Below, one piece after another: positions 26,292 to 35,400 of a DNA stretch of 64,000 nucleotides; position 1 is the first letter of the stretch, and every line of letters begins with the position of its first letter. The notes beneath the pieces were generated by a model. That model was not told the origin of the DNA and made no database searches. It saw nothing but the letters and a program-made list of their open reading frames with translations. Source of the stretch: JAFGAV01 sp041479055 (GTDB taxonomy: Bacteria; Acidobacteriota; Aminicenantia; Aminicenantales; JAFGAV01); assembly GCA_963702835.1 (NCBI GenBank), contig OY969762.1:1922001-1986000 (forward strand), written 5' to 3'. Made by a program: the position numbers and the translations under genes.

Positions 26292-28317
26292 AAAACATCT
26301 CCCCTTTCGGGCTTTTGTAGCGCGCCCCGCCGTTGAATTCGTTGCCCTGGAGGCCGTCGTCGTAATCGTAGGGCTTGAAGGAGTCGGAGCGCGGGTTGAA
26401 TTTTATTAGCCCTTTGTTGGAGCTGATCCAAAGGTTGGCCTGACCGTCTTCCAGGATTCCGTACATGGCGCCTCCCCACAGATCTTTGGCTTGGTCATAA
26501 GTCCTGAAGGTTTCGGTCCTCGGATCGAACCTGTTGAGCCCGGCGTCGGATCCGATCCAGAGAATGCCGTTGTTGCTTTCATAAAGCGTGGTGACAAAGT
26601 CGGAGCTCAGGCCGCGCGGATCATTTGGATTGGAGTGGAAATGGGAAAACTCGCCCTTATCCGGGTCAAATTTATTGAGCCCTCCCCCGTAGGTCGCAAT
26701 CCACAGGAAGCCGGGCCGGCTTTTGATGATGCACCACACTCTATCGTGGCTGAGGCTGCCCGGAACGCTGGGGTCGTTCAGGTACCTTGTGAATGTTCCC
26801 TTTTTGAGGTCGAATTTATTCAAGCCCCCCCCGTCTGTCCCGATCCAAAGAGTTCCAGGATCGGACAGGCACAGGCTTCTGATTCGGTCATCGCTCAGAG
26901 TGTTCGCCTCGGAGGGTGAGTGCCGATAAATGAGGGCTTTGCCCGTCTTGGGGTCAAAGGCGTTGAGTCCGCCTCCGTAGGTCCCCAGCCAGAGCCAACC
27001 GGAGGGATCTTCGATTATGGAAAAAATTCGATCATTGCTCAGACTGTCCGGATTTCCGGGATCATGCCGAAAGTGCCTAAAAAGCTTTTTATCCGGGTCA
27101 AACCGGTTGAGACCCCCGCCGTCCGTCCCGACCCAAAGGACTCCGGATTCATCCTCATAGAACGATCTAACAAAATTATGGCTCAAGCTGCCGGGGTCTT
27201 CCGGGTTTGAGCTGAACGACTGAAACGGCTTCGGCCATCTGTTGAACTTGCAGACACCGCCGCCGTAGGTTCCCACCCACATCATTCCCGATCGATCCTC
27301 AAATAAAGAATAGATTCTGTTGGTGGTGAGGCTGTTCGGATCATGGCTGACATGTGTGTAAGAGACAAATTCTTGGCGCCGGCCGTCGAATCGGTTCAAT
27401 CCGCCTTCATCGGTCCCGACCCATAGGATGTCTCCGCGGTCCCAATAGATGACGTGAATATAGTTGTCATTCAAGCTCTTCGGGTCGCCCGGAATATTTT
27501 TATACCTTAAAAATGACCCGGAGGCGGGGTCAAGCTGATTCAGGCCGTCATCGGTCCCGATCCAGAGCCTGCCGCGGGAATCCTCGCAGAGGGAGTTGAT
27601 CCGGTTATGACTGAGACTGCGCGGGTTTCCGGGAATGAACAGATAGCGTATCCAGGTTTCTTTTTGGCGGTCGTATCTGTTCAGCCCATTGTCTGTTCCG
27701 ACCCAGAGAATTCCAGAGGCGTCCTCCAAGATTGACCGAATATGATCATTGCTCAGACTTTGTGGATTGTCCGGGCTAGAATGGAAATGTCGGAAAGTTC
27801 CCTTTTCCATGTCCAAAAGGTTCAATCCGTTTTGCGTTCCGGCCCATAGCCGGCCGGCCTTGTCCTTATAAACAACATAGACCCTGTTGTCGCTCAAGCT
27901 TTTAGGGTCGGCAGGGTCATGCTTGAAGCGAGTGAATGTTTCTTTTTCTCGGTCGAACTTATTTAAGCCGTCTTCAGTGCCGATCCAGAGATTCCCTTGA
28001 TGATCTTCTTGAATGGAATATACCCAGACATTGCTCAGGCTGTTCAGGTTGTTTGCCTCAGTCCCATAATTGACAAGCTTGTAGCCGTCATACTTGTACA
28101 TCCCCGCTTCAGTGCCCATCCATAGGAACTCCCTGCTGTCCTGTATGACACAATGGATGCTGTTTTGAAGCCCTTGCTCCGCCCCCATGCTTACAAATTT
28201 GATGGAATTTCCTTGAGAGAAGAGGGAGGAAGAAGAAGAAAAAAGAAAACATAAGGAAAGCAAAAAAGCAGAGAGGCTGGGGATGGCTTGCTTGTCGTTT
28301 GCTCCTGGATTTGGCAT
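26191..28317 (-). CDS. Hybrid sensor kinase, N-terminal part: Reg_prop propeller repeats (first fragment)
   Basis: A 708-residue frame with a signal peptide and about fourteen regulator-propeller repeats of the type LWIGTDGGGLNKFD followed by YLNDPSVPGSLSHDRVW. These form two seven-bladed sensors in the periplasm. A frameshift near 26200 separates this frame from the Y_Y_Y/HisKA part. In Bacteroidetes such hybrid sensors detect polysaccharide fragments; the ligand here is unknown. ATG at 28317, with a TTGACA-17-TTAATC promoter upstream. Confidence 0.85.
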   Translation of the reverse strand: MPNPGANDKQAIPSLSAFLLSLCFLFSSSSSLFSQGNSIKFVSMGAEQGLQNSIHCVIQDSREFLWMGTEAGMYKYDGYKLVNYGTEANNLNSLSNVWVYSIQEDHQGNLWIGTEDGLNKFDREKETFTRFKHDPADPKSLSDNRVYVVYKDKAGRLWAGTQNGLNLLDMEKGTFRHFHSSPDNPQSLSNDHIRSILEDASGILWVGTDNGLNRYDRQKETWIRYLFIPGNPRSLSHNRINSLCEDSRGRLWIGTDDGLNQLDPASGSFLRYKNIPGDPKSLNDNYIHVIYWDRGDILWVGTDEGGLNRFDGRRQEFVSYTHVSHDPNSLTTNRIYSLFEDRSGMMWVGTYGGGVCKFNRWPKPFQSFSSNPEDPGSLSHNFVRSFYEDESGVLWVGTDGGGLNRFDPDKKLFRHFRHDPGNPDSLSNDRIFSIIEDPSGWLWLGTYGGGLNAFDPKTGKALIYRHSPSEANTLSDDRIRSLCLSDPGTLWIGTDGGGLNKFDLKKGTFTRYLNDPSVPGSLSHDRVWCIIKSRPGFLWIATYGGGLNKFDPDKGEFSHFHSNPNDPRGLSSDFVTTLYESNNGILWIGSDAGLNRFDPRTETFRTYDQAKDLWGGAMYGILEDGQANLWISSNKGLIKFNPRSDSFKPYDYDDGLQGNEFNGGARYKSPKGEMFFGGTNGFSRFFPEDIIDNTNIPSVVITDFRYLQ

Positions 28318-28339
28318 CCAGATTTTCTTTTCACAAGAA

Positions 28340-28368
28340 GATTAACAATGTGAAATTGCTAATGTCAA
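28340..28368 (-). promoter_or_regulatory. Promoter of the hybrid sensor kinase
   Basis: On the minus strand TTGACA (28368-28363) and TTAATC (28345-28340) are 17 bases apart; the ATG at 28317 lies 23 bases after the -10. Confidence 0.45.
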
Positions 28369-28453
28369 CATATAAATTCTGCCTCTGAACGGATCCCTCG
28401 CCTTGGCCGGGGGGTCGTTTTCCAGCCCGTTCCTCGATAGCGAAGGTGATATG

Positions 28454-28543
28454 TCAGATCAAGAAGGGAATCAGGGCCTTGCGCTTGGGCGGATAGTCGG
28501 GGAAGGTGCGGCGATACCAGAGGTGGTGGCTGCGGGCCAGCGG
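28454..28543 (-). pseudogene. 3' relic of a second steroid-reductase-family gene
   Basis: The last 29 codons are readable and end in a proper stop: ARSHHLWYRRTFPDYPPKRK then ALIPFLI. They differ from the intact copy (22726-23487) at a few residues. The relic starts about seven bases after the TldE stop codon, with no upstream part. Bases 28318-28453 beside it hold the promoter of the hybrid kinase and nothing else visible. Confidence 0.75.
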
Positions 28544-28549
28544 CGGTCG

Positions 28550-29896
28550 TCAGCCCTTGGCCGTCCCCTTCCCGCCGATGGACATCTGGGCCACCTTGAC
28601 CGTGGGCCCGGCGATGGTGTCGTTGAGCTCCAGGTCGTCGCCGACCATCTCCACGCCCTTCAGGACATCGGCCAGGTTGCCGGAAATGGTGATCTCGGCC
28701 ACGGGGAAAGCGACCTCTCCCTTCTCGATCCACAGCCCGAAAGCGCCCGTGGAGATATCGCCCGTAGTGGGCACCCGGCCGAAGCCGATGGTGCCGGTGA
28801 GCAGAAGCCCTTTGTCCACGGACTTGATGATGTCCGCCGGCTTGCTCGTGCCCTTGGCCATATAGAAGTTGGTGACCCCGCCGGCGTTCCCGGAGGAAGC
28901 CATTTTCAACTTGCGGCCGTAGTAGGTGTTGAGCAGGTAGCTTTTCAGAAGGCCTTTATCCATGACCAGGGTTTTCCGCGTGGGGACTCCTTCGGCGTCA
29001 AAGGGCGCACTCCCGCGGCCGCCGGGCAGGAGCCCGTCATCGAAAATGGTCACCAGGTCGCTCCCGATCTTCTGGCCCAGCTTGTCCAGCAGGAAGGATT
29101 GCCGGCGGTCAATGCTGGGTCCGACGAGGCATTGGGCCAGGAACCCCAGGAGCAGGCCGGCCGTCACCGGGGGCTCGAAAACGACAGGCACATTCTGGGT
29201 CTCGGCCTTGCGGGCGCCGATGAGGCGAATCACCCGCTTCACGGCCTTGCAGGCGATGGCTTCCGGCGTGGGCAGGCCGGCCGCGGAGGTGGAAGCCTCG
29301 AACCAGCCGTCCTCCAGAAGATTGTCGCCCTCGCCGGCCTGGAAGCCCACGCCGCAGGCGACCGTAGTTCGGCGGAAGGAGCCGGAGAATCCCTTTGAAT
29401 TGGCCAGATGCCAGGAGCCCAACACGCTGGTGTAATTGGAGCCGGTGGATTTCTTGATGCGTTTGTCGGCCAGGCCGATGGACTCCACCTTCATGGCCGC
29501 GGCGATCTTGTTTTCCGGCGAGAGATTCAGCACGGCCGGGTCATAGACCTTAAGCGCGTCGGCCGAGACCTGAATGGGCTCGAGCTCGGGCAGCCCGGCG
29601 AAGGGGTCGACGCCGCCGAGCCTAGCGCGGACGATGGCGTTGTCCACGAGCCGGTGAAGGGTCGTCTCCTCCAAATCCTGGGACCCAGCCGTGGCCAGCT
29701 TCCCCTCCACGAAGACCCGCAGGCCAAGGTCCTTGCTGCCGGCCTCGGTCAGGCGTTCGACATTCTGCTCGCGGACATTGACGTTGAACCGCGAAGTCTC
29801 CACCACGGTGACCTCGATCTCCGATGCGCCCTGGCGGCGGCCGTAGGCCACCAGGCTTTCGGCCAGGGCCTTGAGGTTTTCTTGATTGGTGCTCAT
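28550..29896 (-). CDS. tldE: TldE/PmbA-type protein of the TldD-TldE protease
   Basis: A 448-residue member of the TldD/PmbA (U62) family with LVDNAIVRARLGGVDPFAGL and VTNFYMAKGTSKPADIIKSV, both typical. TldE lacks the zinc ligands and forms the heterodimer with TldD, which unwinds and cleaves unfolded peptides in E. coli. It starts four bases inside the TldD stop codon (ATGA, 29893-29896), so the pair is coupled. Three-residue differences in the C-terminal part do not alter the assignment. No signal peptide, in contrast to TldD, which has a Tat signal. Confidence 0.88.
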   Translation of the reverse strand: MSTNQENLKALAESLVAYGRRQGASEIEVTVVETSRFNVNVREQNVERLTEAGSKDLGLRVFVEGKLATAGSQDLEETTLHRLVDNAIVRARLGGVDPFAGLPELEPIQVSADALKVYDPAVLNLSPENKIAAAMKVESIGLADKRIKKSTGSNYTSVLGSWHLANSKGFSGSFRRTTVACGVGFQAGEGDNLLEDGWFEASTSAAGLPTPEAIACKAVKRVIRLIGARKAETQNVPVVFEPPVTAGLLLGFLAQCLVGPSIDRRQSFLLDKLGQKIGSDLVTIFDDGLLPGGRGSAPFDAEGVPTRKTLVMDKGLLKSYLLNTYYGRKLKMASSGNAGGVTNFYMAKGTSKPADIIKSVDKGLLLTGTIGFGRVPTTGDISTGAFGLWIEKGEVAFPVAEITISGNLADVLKGVEMVGDDLELNDTIAGPTVKVAQMSIGGKGTAKG

Positions 29897-31422
29897 GCGC
29901 GGCCTCCTACGGTCATCTGGCGGATCTTAAAGGTCGGCGTGCCCGCGGCCACCGCGGCGGATTGGCCGTCCTTGCCGCAGGTGCCGAGGAAATAGTCCAT
30001 GTCGTTGCCGATGAGCTCGATGTCCTTGAGAACCTGGACGTTGGTGCCGATCAGGGTGGCGTTCTTGATGGGCTGGGTAAGCTTGCCGTCCTCGATGAGG
30101 TAGCCCAGGTTGACGGAGAAAGTGAACTTGCCGGTGTCCTCCACCTGACCGCCCTGATAGGTGTCGGCGTAAAATCCTTTCTTGACGGTTTTAATGACAT
30201 CCAAGGGGGTCGCCTCTCCCCTGGCCAGCATGGTGTTGTTCATGCGACAGATGGGAACGACCCGATAGGACTCTCGCCGGCCGTGGCCGTTGGGCTCCAT
30301 ACCTAAGACCCGGGCCGACAGGCGGTCGAGCAGAAACCCGACCAGCTTGCCTTTCTCGATCATCATCACTTTCCGGGTGGAAGTCCCCTCGTCGTCGATG
30401 TTCATGCTGCCGCGCAGGTGGGGCAGGGTGGCGTCCTCATAAATGGTCACGCAGGGGCTGGCCACCATCTGGCCCAGCCTGTCCCAGACGATGGAAGTCT
30501 TCTGCCAAATTCCATCGCCCTCGAAGGGATGGCCCACCGCTTCATGGACCATCACTCCCGACTGGCGGCTGCCCAGGACGACGGGCTGGTCGCCGGCCAC
30601 CGGATCGACGGCGGACAGCAGCGTGACGGCCTCTTGGGCGGCTCTCACCCCCACGTCCTGGGGAGTGCTCCCCGCTCTCTGGAAATAAGTCATCCCCACC
30701 CGGCCGCCCGCGCTTCCGTTGCCCGTGTTGCGCACCTTGCCCTCCTGGGCGGTGGCGGTGACTCCCAGGCGAACCTGGGGCCGGGCATCCGAAATCATCA
30801 GGCCCTCGCTGTTGACGATGGTGACGTACTGCATCTCATCGGCCAGGTTGGCTATGACCTTGACGATCTTCTTGTCGTGGGCCTGGGCGGCGGCATAGGC
30901 CTCTTTGACCAGGGTGATGCGGTCATCCAGGGGAGCGTCCACAAAAGGTTTCTCCAGAAGATAGACCTGCTTATCGGGCCGGCTCTCCTTGAGTTCCGGG
31001 GGACGCACCTTGCGGCCCGAAGCGGCGATGGCCGCCGCGGTCAAGGCCGCCTGGGTCATGCTCTCCGGAGTAAGGCTGCTGGTATAGCCGAACCCGGTCT
31101 GCTTTCCCTTGAGGACGCGGATGCCGACGCCCCGGACGACGTTCTCCGAGGATTGCCGGATAATGTCGTCCTCCATAAGCACATTCATGATCACCTTGTA
31201 CTCGAAGAAAAGGTCGGAGAAATCGCCGCCCTTGGACAGGGCGGCCTCCAGCACCTTGGCCATGACTTCCTTGGAGGCGCCGAACTTATCGGCGAACAGG
31301 CCGGCCCCGGCCGCGGGCAGTACCCCGGCCAAAAGCCGGTCATGGAACAGGCCGGTGGCCATGAACGCTCCCGCGCCCGTTCCGGCGAGCCTGAGGAACT
31401 CGCGCCTTTCGATTTTTCCCAT
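29893..31422 (-). CDS. tldD: TldD-type metallopeptidase with Tat signal
   Basis: A 509-residue protein with the zinc motif HEAVGH in SGVMVHEAVGHPFEGDGIW (about 292-298) and the family end NATLIGTNVQVLKDIELIGN. The N-terminus carries a twin-arginine-like signal RREFLRLAGTGAGAFMATGL, so folded export is likely. E. coli TldD is cytosolic; a Tat-tagged version paired with a TldE lacking one is unusual. The start has AGGAGTCAG upstream. Works with TldE as a heterodimeric protease. Confidence 0.88.
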   Translation of the reverse strand: MGKIERREFLRLAGTGAGAFMATGLFHDRLLAGVLPAAGAGLFADKFGASKEVMAKVLEAALSKGGDFSDLFFEYKVIMNVLMEDDIIRQSSENVVRGVGIRVLKGKQTGFGYTSSLTPESMTQAALTAAAIAASGRKVRPPELKESRPDKQVYLLEKPFVDAPLDDRITLVKEAYAAAQAHDKKIVKVIANLADEMQYVTIVNSEGLMISDARPQVRLGVTATAQEGKVRNTGNGSAGGRVGMTYFQRAGSTPQDVGVRAAQEAVTLLSAVDPVAGDQPVVLGSRQSGVMVHEAVGHPFEGDGIWQKTSIVWDRLGQMVASPCVTIYEDATLPHLRGSMNIDDEGTSTRKVMMIEKGKLVGFLLDRLSARVLGMEPNGHGRRESYRVVPICRMNNTMLARGEATPLDVIKTVKKGFYADTYQGGQVEDTGKFTFSVNLGYLIEDGKLTQPIKNATLIGTNVQVLKDIELIGNDMDYFLGTCGKDGQSAAVAAGTPTFKIRQMTVGGRA

Positions 31423-31617
31423 ACGTCTGACTCCTTTCTTCTGCGGAGTGTAAAGTTTCTATTCAGGCCCCGCACTTTCTGAAAAGGACGGATAACTGAA
31501 AAAGAATGATAAGAAGGAAGATAAGCGCATGTCAAGCGGACTTGGCCTTTACAGCGGACTTGGCCTTGGCCTCTCCGGGAGGAGTCAGCGGCGAAGGGGG
31601 CGACGATCTCCTTGAAA

Positions 31618-31647
31618 TTGACATTGCTCGGCGGCCGGTGATATATT
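31618..31647 (+). promoter_or_regulatory. Promoter of the Kre9/KNH-like secreted protein
   Basis: TTGACA (31618-31623) and TATATT (31642-31647) are 18 bases apart, upstream of ATG 31674, which also has a GGGAGA ribosome site. The stretch 31423-31617 shows tandem AGCGGACTTGGCCTT copies but no gene. Confidence 0.5.
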
Positions 31648-31673
31648 TTTTTAAGCGATAGGGAGATAAAACG

Positions 31674-32777
31674 ATGCGAAAACCGGCATTAGTGGCCTTG
31701 CTTTTGGCCCTGGTCATGGTTCCGGAGCTGGCAACGGCCGCAGCACAGACAAGAACGTCGGAGGGCGGTCTCTCTCCTCAAGCGCGGGATGTCATGTCCA
31801 TCACAGTGACCTTGATCTCTCCCGCGGCCGGAGAAAAGTTGACCCGGGCTGGAATTTGCTCAATTAAATGGACTTTTAAGGGCAACCCGGGCGCTTCGGT
31901 AAACATTTTTCTGATGCAGGGGACAGCCACGGTAAAAACGCTAGCCCTCAACCAGCCGATCGCCGGCGGTCAATTCAACTGTCAACTCGATAAGGACATA
32001 AAGTTGGGCGATAATTTTTACGTCGTGGTGCAGAGCCAAGAACATCCCAAAATTATGGGGAAGAGCAACATCTTCTCTGTTTTCCAACCCGGCCTCTCAG
32101 CCGGGGCTACCCATGGGCCGGTATCGCCCTATACCCCCCCTCAGGTCACTATAACCCACCCTGAACAGGGAGCCACCTGGGCGGCCGGCGATCCGCAGTC
32201 TATTGAGTGGCAATATACCGGCGATCCACCGGGGCAGGCCAAAGCACTGCTGATGAAAAGCAACCAGGTTATAAAAACAATTAGTGCCGGACAAAGCTGG
32301 GGGCAATGGGGCAAGGGGTATATCATCCCTTACTATATGCCCTCCGACGTCCCGCCCGGCAGCGGCTACGTTATTAAAGTCGTCAGCACGACCGATGACA
32401 AATACCGCGGCACCAGCGGCCAGTTCACCATCACGCCCTATGCCCGCCTCATCGTCACCCAGCCGGCCAACAACGCGCCGCTGGCCAACTGGCCGGTCGG
32501 CAGCGCCCACACCTTGACCTGGACCTATTCGGGCAATTGTGGAACGCACGTGAAGATCGAATTGCACGGTGGGGTCAATGACGGGTGGAAGATATACCCA
32601 CTAGCTACGTCGGTGCCGATCGGTGCCAACGGCAGCGGTTTCTTCCAGTGGACCGTTCCGCCCAGCGGCACAAACGGCATCACCTGGATACCGGGCAACC
32701 AATATCAGATAACCGTTACAGGCCTCGAAAATCAAAAGTGCTGGGATTGGACCGGCATGTTTACCGTCAGCCAATAG
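31674..32777 (+). CDS. Secreted protein with three Kre9/KNH-like (Ser-Thr-rich GPI-anchored-type) domains
   Basis: A 367-residue protein with a signal peptide (about 1-22) and three repeats of one beta-sandwich type: SPAAGEKLTRAGICSIKWTF, THPEQGATWAAGDPQSIEWQ and TQPANNAPLANWPVGSAHTL. Each repeat continues with an NIFLMQG/ALLMKSN/KIELHGG-type strand and ends in FSVFQ, FTIT or FTVS. Eukaryotic Kre9/Knh1 proteins bind cell-wall glucan; in bacteria the domain is often in extracellular or surface-layer proteins. Good promoter upstream. No enzymatic domain is present. Confidence 0.75.
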   Translation: MRKPALVALLLALVMVPELATAAAQTRTSEGGLSPQARDVMSITVTLISPAAGEKLTRAGICSIKWTFKGNPGASVNIFLMQGTATVKTLALNQPIAGGQFNCQLDKDIKLGDNFYVVVQSQEHPKIMGKSNIFSVFQPGLSAGATHGPVSPYTPPQVTITHPEQGATWAAGDPQSIEWQYTGDPPGQAKALLMKSNQVIKTISAGQSWGQWGKGYIIPYYMPSDVPPGSGYVIKVVSTTDDKYRGTSGQFTITPYARLIVTQPANNAPLANWPVGSAHTLTWTYSGNCGTHVKIELHGGVNDGWKIYPLATSVPIGANGSGFFQWTVPPSGTNGITWIPGNQYQITVTGLENQKCWDWTGMFTVSQ

Positions 32778-32833
32778 AGTGGGGCCTGCCTTACCCCGAA
32801 AAAAGGAATTGCCGCAACAGCCTTTAGGTGTTC

Positions 32834-34864
32834 TTACTTCCGGACGTGCTTTAAGGCCTCATCCGCGGCGGCCAGCAGCGTCTGAGTGGAGATTTTCGAG
32901 CCGACGGCCTGCTCCATCCACAGCTGGGGAATGATCCGGCCCTGGCGGCACATCCTCTCCATCTCCTGGCCCAGGCTCTTTCCCTCCAGATACTGGGCGA
33001 TCTGGAATTCGATGATGTGGCCCAGCGGGTAATCGGGGAGATACAGCGCTGCGTCGATCATGTGCGAATAGATGGCCAGGATGGGCTGGTCCCTGACGCC
33101 GATGACGTCGGCATAGTATTTGTTCCAGATATCCTTGGCGATGGAGATGACCGCCTCCTTGAGTTGGGCCGGGGTGGCCTCCGGGTGCTGGTAGAGCCAG
33201 TTCCAGACGTGCATGTCCACCAGCGAAACGCCCATGATTTCATAAGAATCCCACAAGCTCTTGAGGGCCTTGAGATGTTTGGCCTGGGGAACCTCGCCCT
33301 TGACTCCCAGGAGGTCCAGGTCGTGGTCCTGGAAGACAAAAGCGAAAGCCTCGGTAAAAGCTGTGTTGGGAACCCCGCGCAGCAGGTAATGGTCCACCTT
33401 CTGCAGGGTCAGGGTTTGCTCCACGGTGTGGCCGAACTCATGGACGGCGATGTTGTAGCCCTTGTAGTTCATTCCCTGGGCCGGGATGCGGGTTCTCAGC
33501 CGCGCTTTGTCCGACCGCATCTCCGCTCCGGCGGCATGGCCCGCCCCGCGGGAGGGGTCCACCTGAATCCGGGGGGTGAGAAAGTCGACCTGCTCCTTGG
33601 AAAATCCCAGCTTCGTCAGAATGTTGCCCAGGTCGGCCTGGAAAGCTTCCGTAGTGGGATATTTCCGGGAAACGATCTTATCCAGCTCTTCCTCGGGAAT
33701 GGCTCCCCCGGCCTTGAACCCGTTGTACCAGATATCGAACGGCTGGAGCGGCCGGCCCAGCCTCCGGTTGATGAGCTTGGCCACTTGGCGGACCTGGGGT
33801 GAGGAGATGAAATCGGTGAAGAGTTTCTCCACCTCGGCCTCGGGGATCTCCCGGGCGGCCTCAAACTTGCGCCGGATATGGGTGGGCAGGGCCGGGAAAT
33901 AGGGGTCCAGCTTTTTCTGCGATTTAAAGATATCAAGGAAGACCTTGTAGCGGGTATCGGGCTCGGCTGCCGCCGGGGCTTCTTTTCCCCCGCTGAAAAC
34001 CTTGTTGAAAAATGGGTTCCACTGGACTTGGGCGCTGTTGACGACGGCCTGGGGGATGTCCTGGCTGACGATGCGGAGCATGACCTGGTAGAGCATTTTC
34101 TGCTTGAACAGGCCTTGCCGGTCATTGTAGCGGGCCTTCAATTCATCCCTCAGGTTCCAGTGGGTGATGAGCTTGAGGTTTTCTGGAAAATAGGTCTTCA
34201 TCTTGTCGTCGACCAGACGGCCGGCGAAGATATTGTAGTCGGCGATGTAGGCCTCGGCCGCCGAACTGGCCTGGAAAAGGCTTTGCTGGACATCGGCCGG
34301 CACGCGGGAAGTGAACAGGTCGCCCATCCTGGCCAGAGCCCATTGCTCGCGGCTCCAGGCCGGGCCAAGTTTTATTTTTTCCTCGAGCGTATAAGTGGGG
34401 AAATTCAAAAGGACGAGGAAGGCCAGCTTGTTCTGGAAAAGGTCGTCGGAGAGGTGGGCCGAAGGGTCGTACTGGCCGAAGATCACGTCCTGGGGGAGGA
34501 TCTCGCCCCAGTCCAGGTCCAAGGGCCGCTTGAGGTCGAGGATCATTTTGTTGAAATGGCCGAACAGGACCTCAAAGTTCATCTCCAGCCTGTCGAAATT
34601 TGCCCGGAAAACAGCCGGTTGGCCGATGAAGTTCGACAGGCAGAAGTTCTGGAAGTCTTGGCTGCTGCCGTCTTCTGTTCTCCACAGCGAGGCTGCCTGG
34701 TCCACGCCGCGCTCGATCCTGAACTTGTCGGCCTCCCCATATTTCTGGAGGAGCGTGCTCTTAGCTTGTTCTTTGGTTTGAGTGTCGATAGCCGCCTCCT
34801 GTGCGATGAGAGTCAAGGATGAATAAAGAAAAAATAAAATGACGAGGATGATTGTTTTTTTCAT
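32834..34864 (-). CDS. Secreted zinc metallopeptidase with HEFGH motif (gluzincin)
   Basis: A 676-residue protein with a signal peptide (about 1-21) and, at about residues 474-478, HEFGH in YNIAVHEFGHTVEQTL; a Glu about 30 residues later in NTAFTEAFAFVFQDHDLDL is a good third ligand. That pattern is gluzincin-type, as in M3 or M2 peptidases, but the remainder (KDIWNKYYADVIGVRDQPIL, YLPDYPLGHIIEFQIAQYLE) is only loosely like either. Probably an extracellular oligopeptidase. The gene is divergent from BlaI; the BlaI operator lies about 90 bases upstream. Confidence 0.75.
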   Translation of the reverse strand: MKKTIILVILFFLYSSLTLIAQEAAIDTQTKEQAKSTLLQKYGEADKFRIERGVDQAASLWRTEDGSSQDFQNFCLSNFIGQPAVFRANFDRLEMNFEVLFGHFNKMILDLKRPLDLDWGEILPQDVIFGQYDPSAHLSDDLFQNKLAFLVLLNFPTYTLEEKIKLGPAWSREQWALARMGDLFTSRVPADVQQSLFQASSAAEAYIADYNIFAGRLVDDKMKTYFPENLKLITHWNLRDELKARYNDRQGLFKQKMLYQVMLRIVSQDIPQAVVNSAQVQWNPFFNKVFSGGKEAPAAAEPDTRYKVFLDIFKSQKKLDPYFPALPTHIRRKFEAAREIPEAEVEKLFTDFISSPQVRQVAKLINRRLGRPLQPFDIWYNGFKAGGAIPEEELDKIVSRKYPTTEAFQADLGNILTKLGFSKEQVDFLTPRIQVDPSRGAGHAAGAEMRSDKARLRTRIPAQGMNYKGYNIAVHEFGHTVEQTLTLQKVDHYLLRGVPNTAFTEAFAFVFQDHDLDLLGVKGEVPQAKHLKALKSLWDSYEIMGVSLVDMHVWNWLYQHPEATPAQLKEAVISIAKDIWNKYYADVIGVRDQPILAIYSHMIDAALYLPDYPLGHIIEFQIAQYLEGKSLGQEMERMCRQGRIIPQLWMEQAVGSKISTQTLLAAADEALKHVRK

Positions 34865-34948
34865 TATAGCCTCCTCTCGAGATTATAATTCAGACCGACG
34901 GCCGAATAAAAGCCCGAAAGCTCGACAACATTTCGCGAGCTTTAGGGC

Positions 34949-34977
34949 TTGACATTCTACATTGTGTAGAATACAAT
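34949..34977 (+). promoter_or_regulatory. BlaI promoter with operator in the spacer
   Basis: TTGACA (34949-34954), a 17-base spacer and TACAAT (34972-34977). The perfect palindrome ATTCTACATTGTGTAGAAT fills 34954-34972, overlapping the ends of both boxes; TACA-N-TGTA is the core of BlaI/MecI operators. A bound dimer would block RNA polymerase. The ATG at 34984 follows six bases after the -10, so the transcript is leaderless. Confidence 0.8.
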
Positions 34978-34983
34978 CTTCGC

Positions 34984-35400
34984 ATGAAATTATCATTCCT
35001 ATCGAATAAGAAGAGTATAAGCTCCCTGTCGGACGAACTCGAGCTTCCCCTCATGGATATTCTTTGGACCAGAGGATCCATGAAAGGCCGCGATCTTTAC
35101 GAGGAGATCCGCCTCACCAAGAACATCGCTTACACGACGGCCCTGACGGTCTTGGATCGTCTCTCCAAGAAAGGCTTCATAAAGAAAGACGGAAGATCGG
35201 GGGTCATTCTCTTTTCGCCCCGCATCTCCAAGGAAACCTATACCAGTGCGATCACCGAGAATCTCGTCCAGCAGGCTTTTAAGATGTCACCGGACTTGGC
35301 CGTTTCGGCTTTCGCCGACCTCTTTTCCAAAATGTCCGGGAGCGACATGGCCAAGCTCGAAGAGCTCCTCCAGGAGAAAAAAAATGGGCGCCGCGGCTAG
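34984..35400 (+). CDS. blaI: BlaI/MecI-family transcriptional repressor
   Basis: A 138-residue winged-helix repressor: LSDELELPLMDILWTRGSMK and YTTALTVLDRLSKKGFIKKD are the DNA-recognition part, and the C-terminal helices (DLAVSAFADLFSKMS) form the dimer. Family knowledge: a BlaR1-type M56 peptidase cleaves it on signal. Its own palindromic operator lies in its promoter, giving autoregulation. It overlaps the following M56 gene by 17 bases. In this context it may control copper resistance instead of a beta-lactamase. Confidence 0.9.
   Translation: MKLSFLSNKKSISSLSDELELPLMDILWTRGSMKGRDLYEEIRLTKNIAYTTALTVLDRLSKKGFIKKDGRSGVILFSPRISKETYTSAITENLVQQAFKMSPDLAVSAFADLFSKMSGSDMAKLEELLQEKKNGRRG

Noticed and set aside
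26191..28317. Regularly spaced similar segments that look like a repeat array at DNA level
   Set aside because: They are coding repeats of the Reg_prop propeller; no CRISPR-type identical repeats or unique spacers.
31532..31717. Minus-strand ORF ending in Lys-Ala repeats
   Set aside because: Overlaps the promoter and start of the Kre9-like gene; the repeats are the tandem AGCGGACTTGGCCTT.
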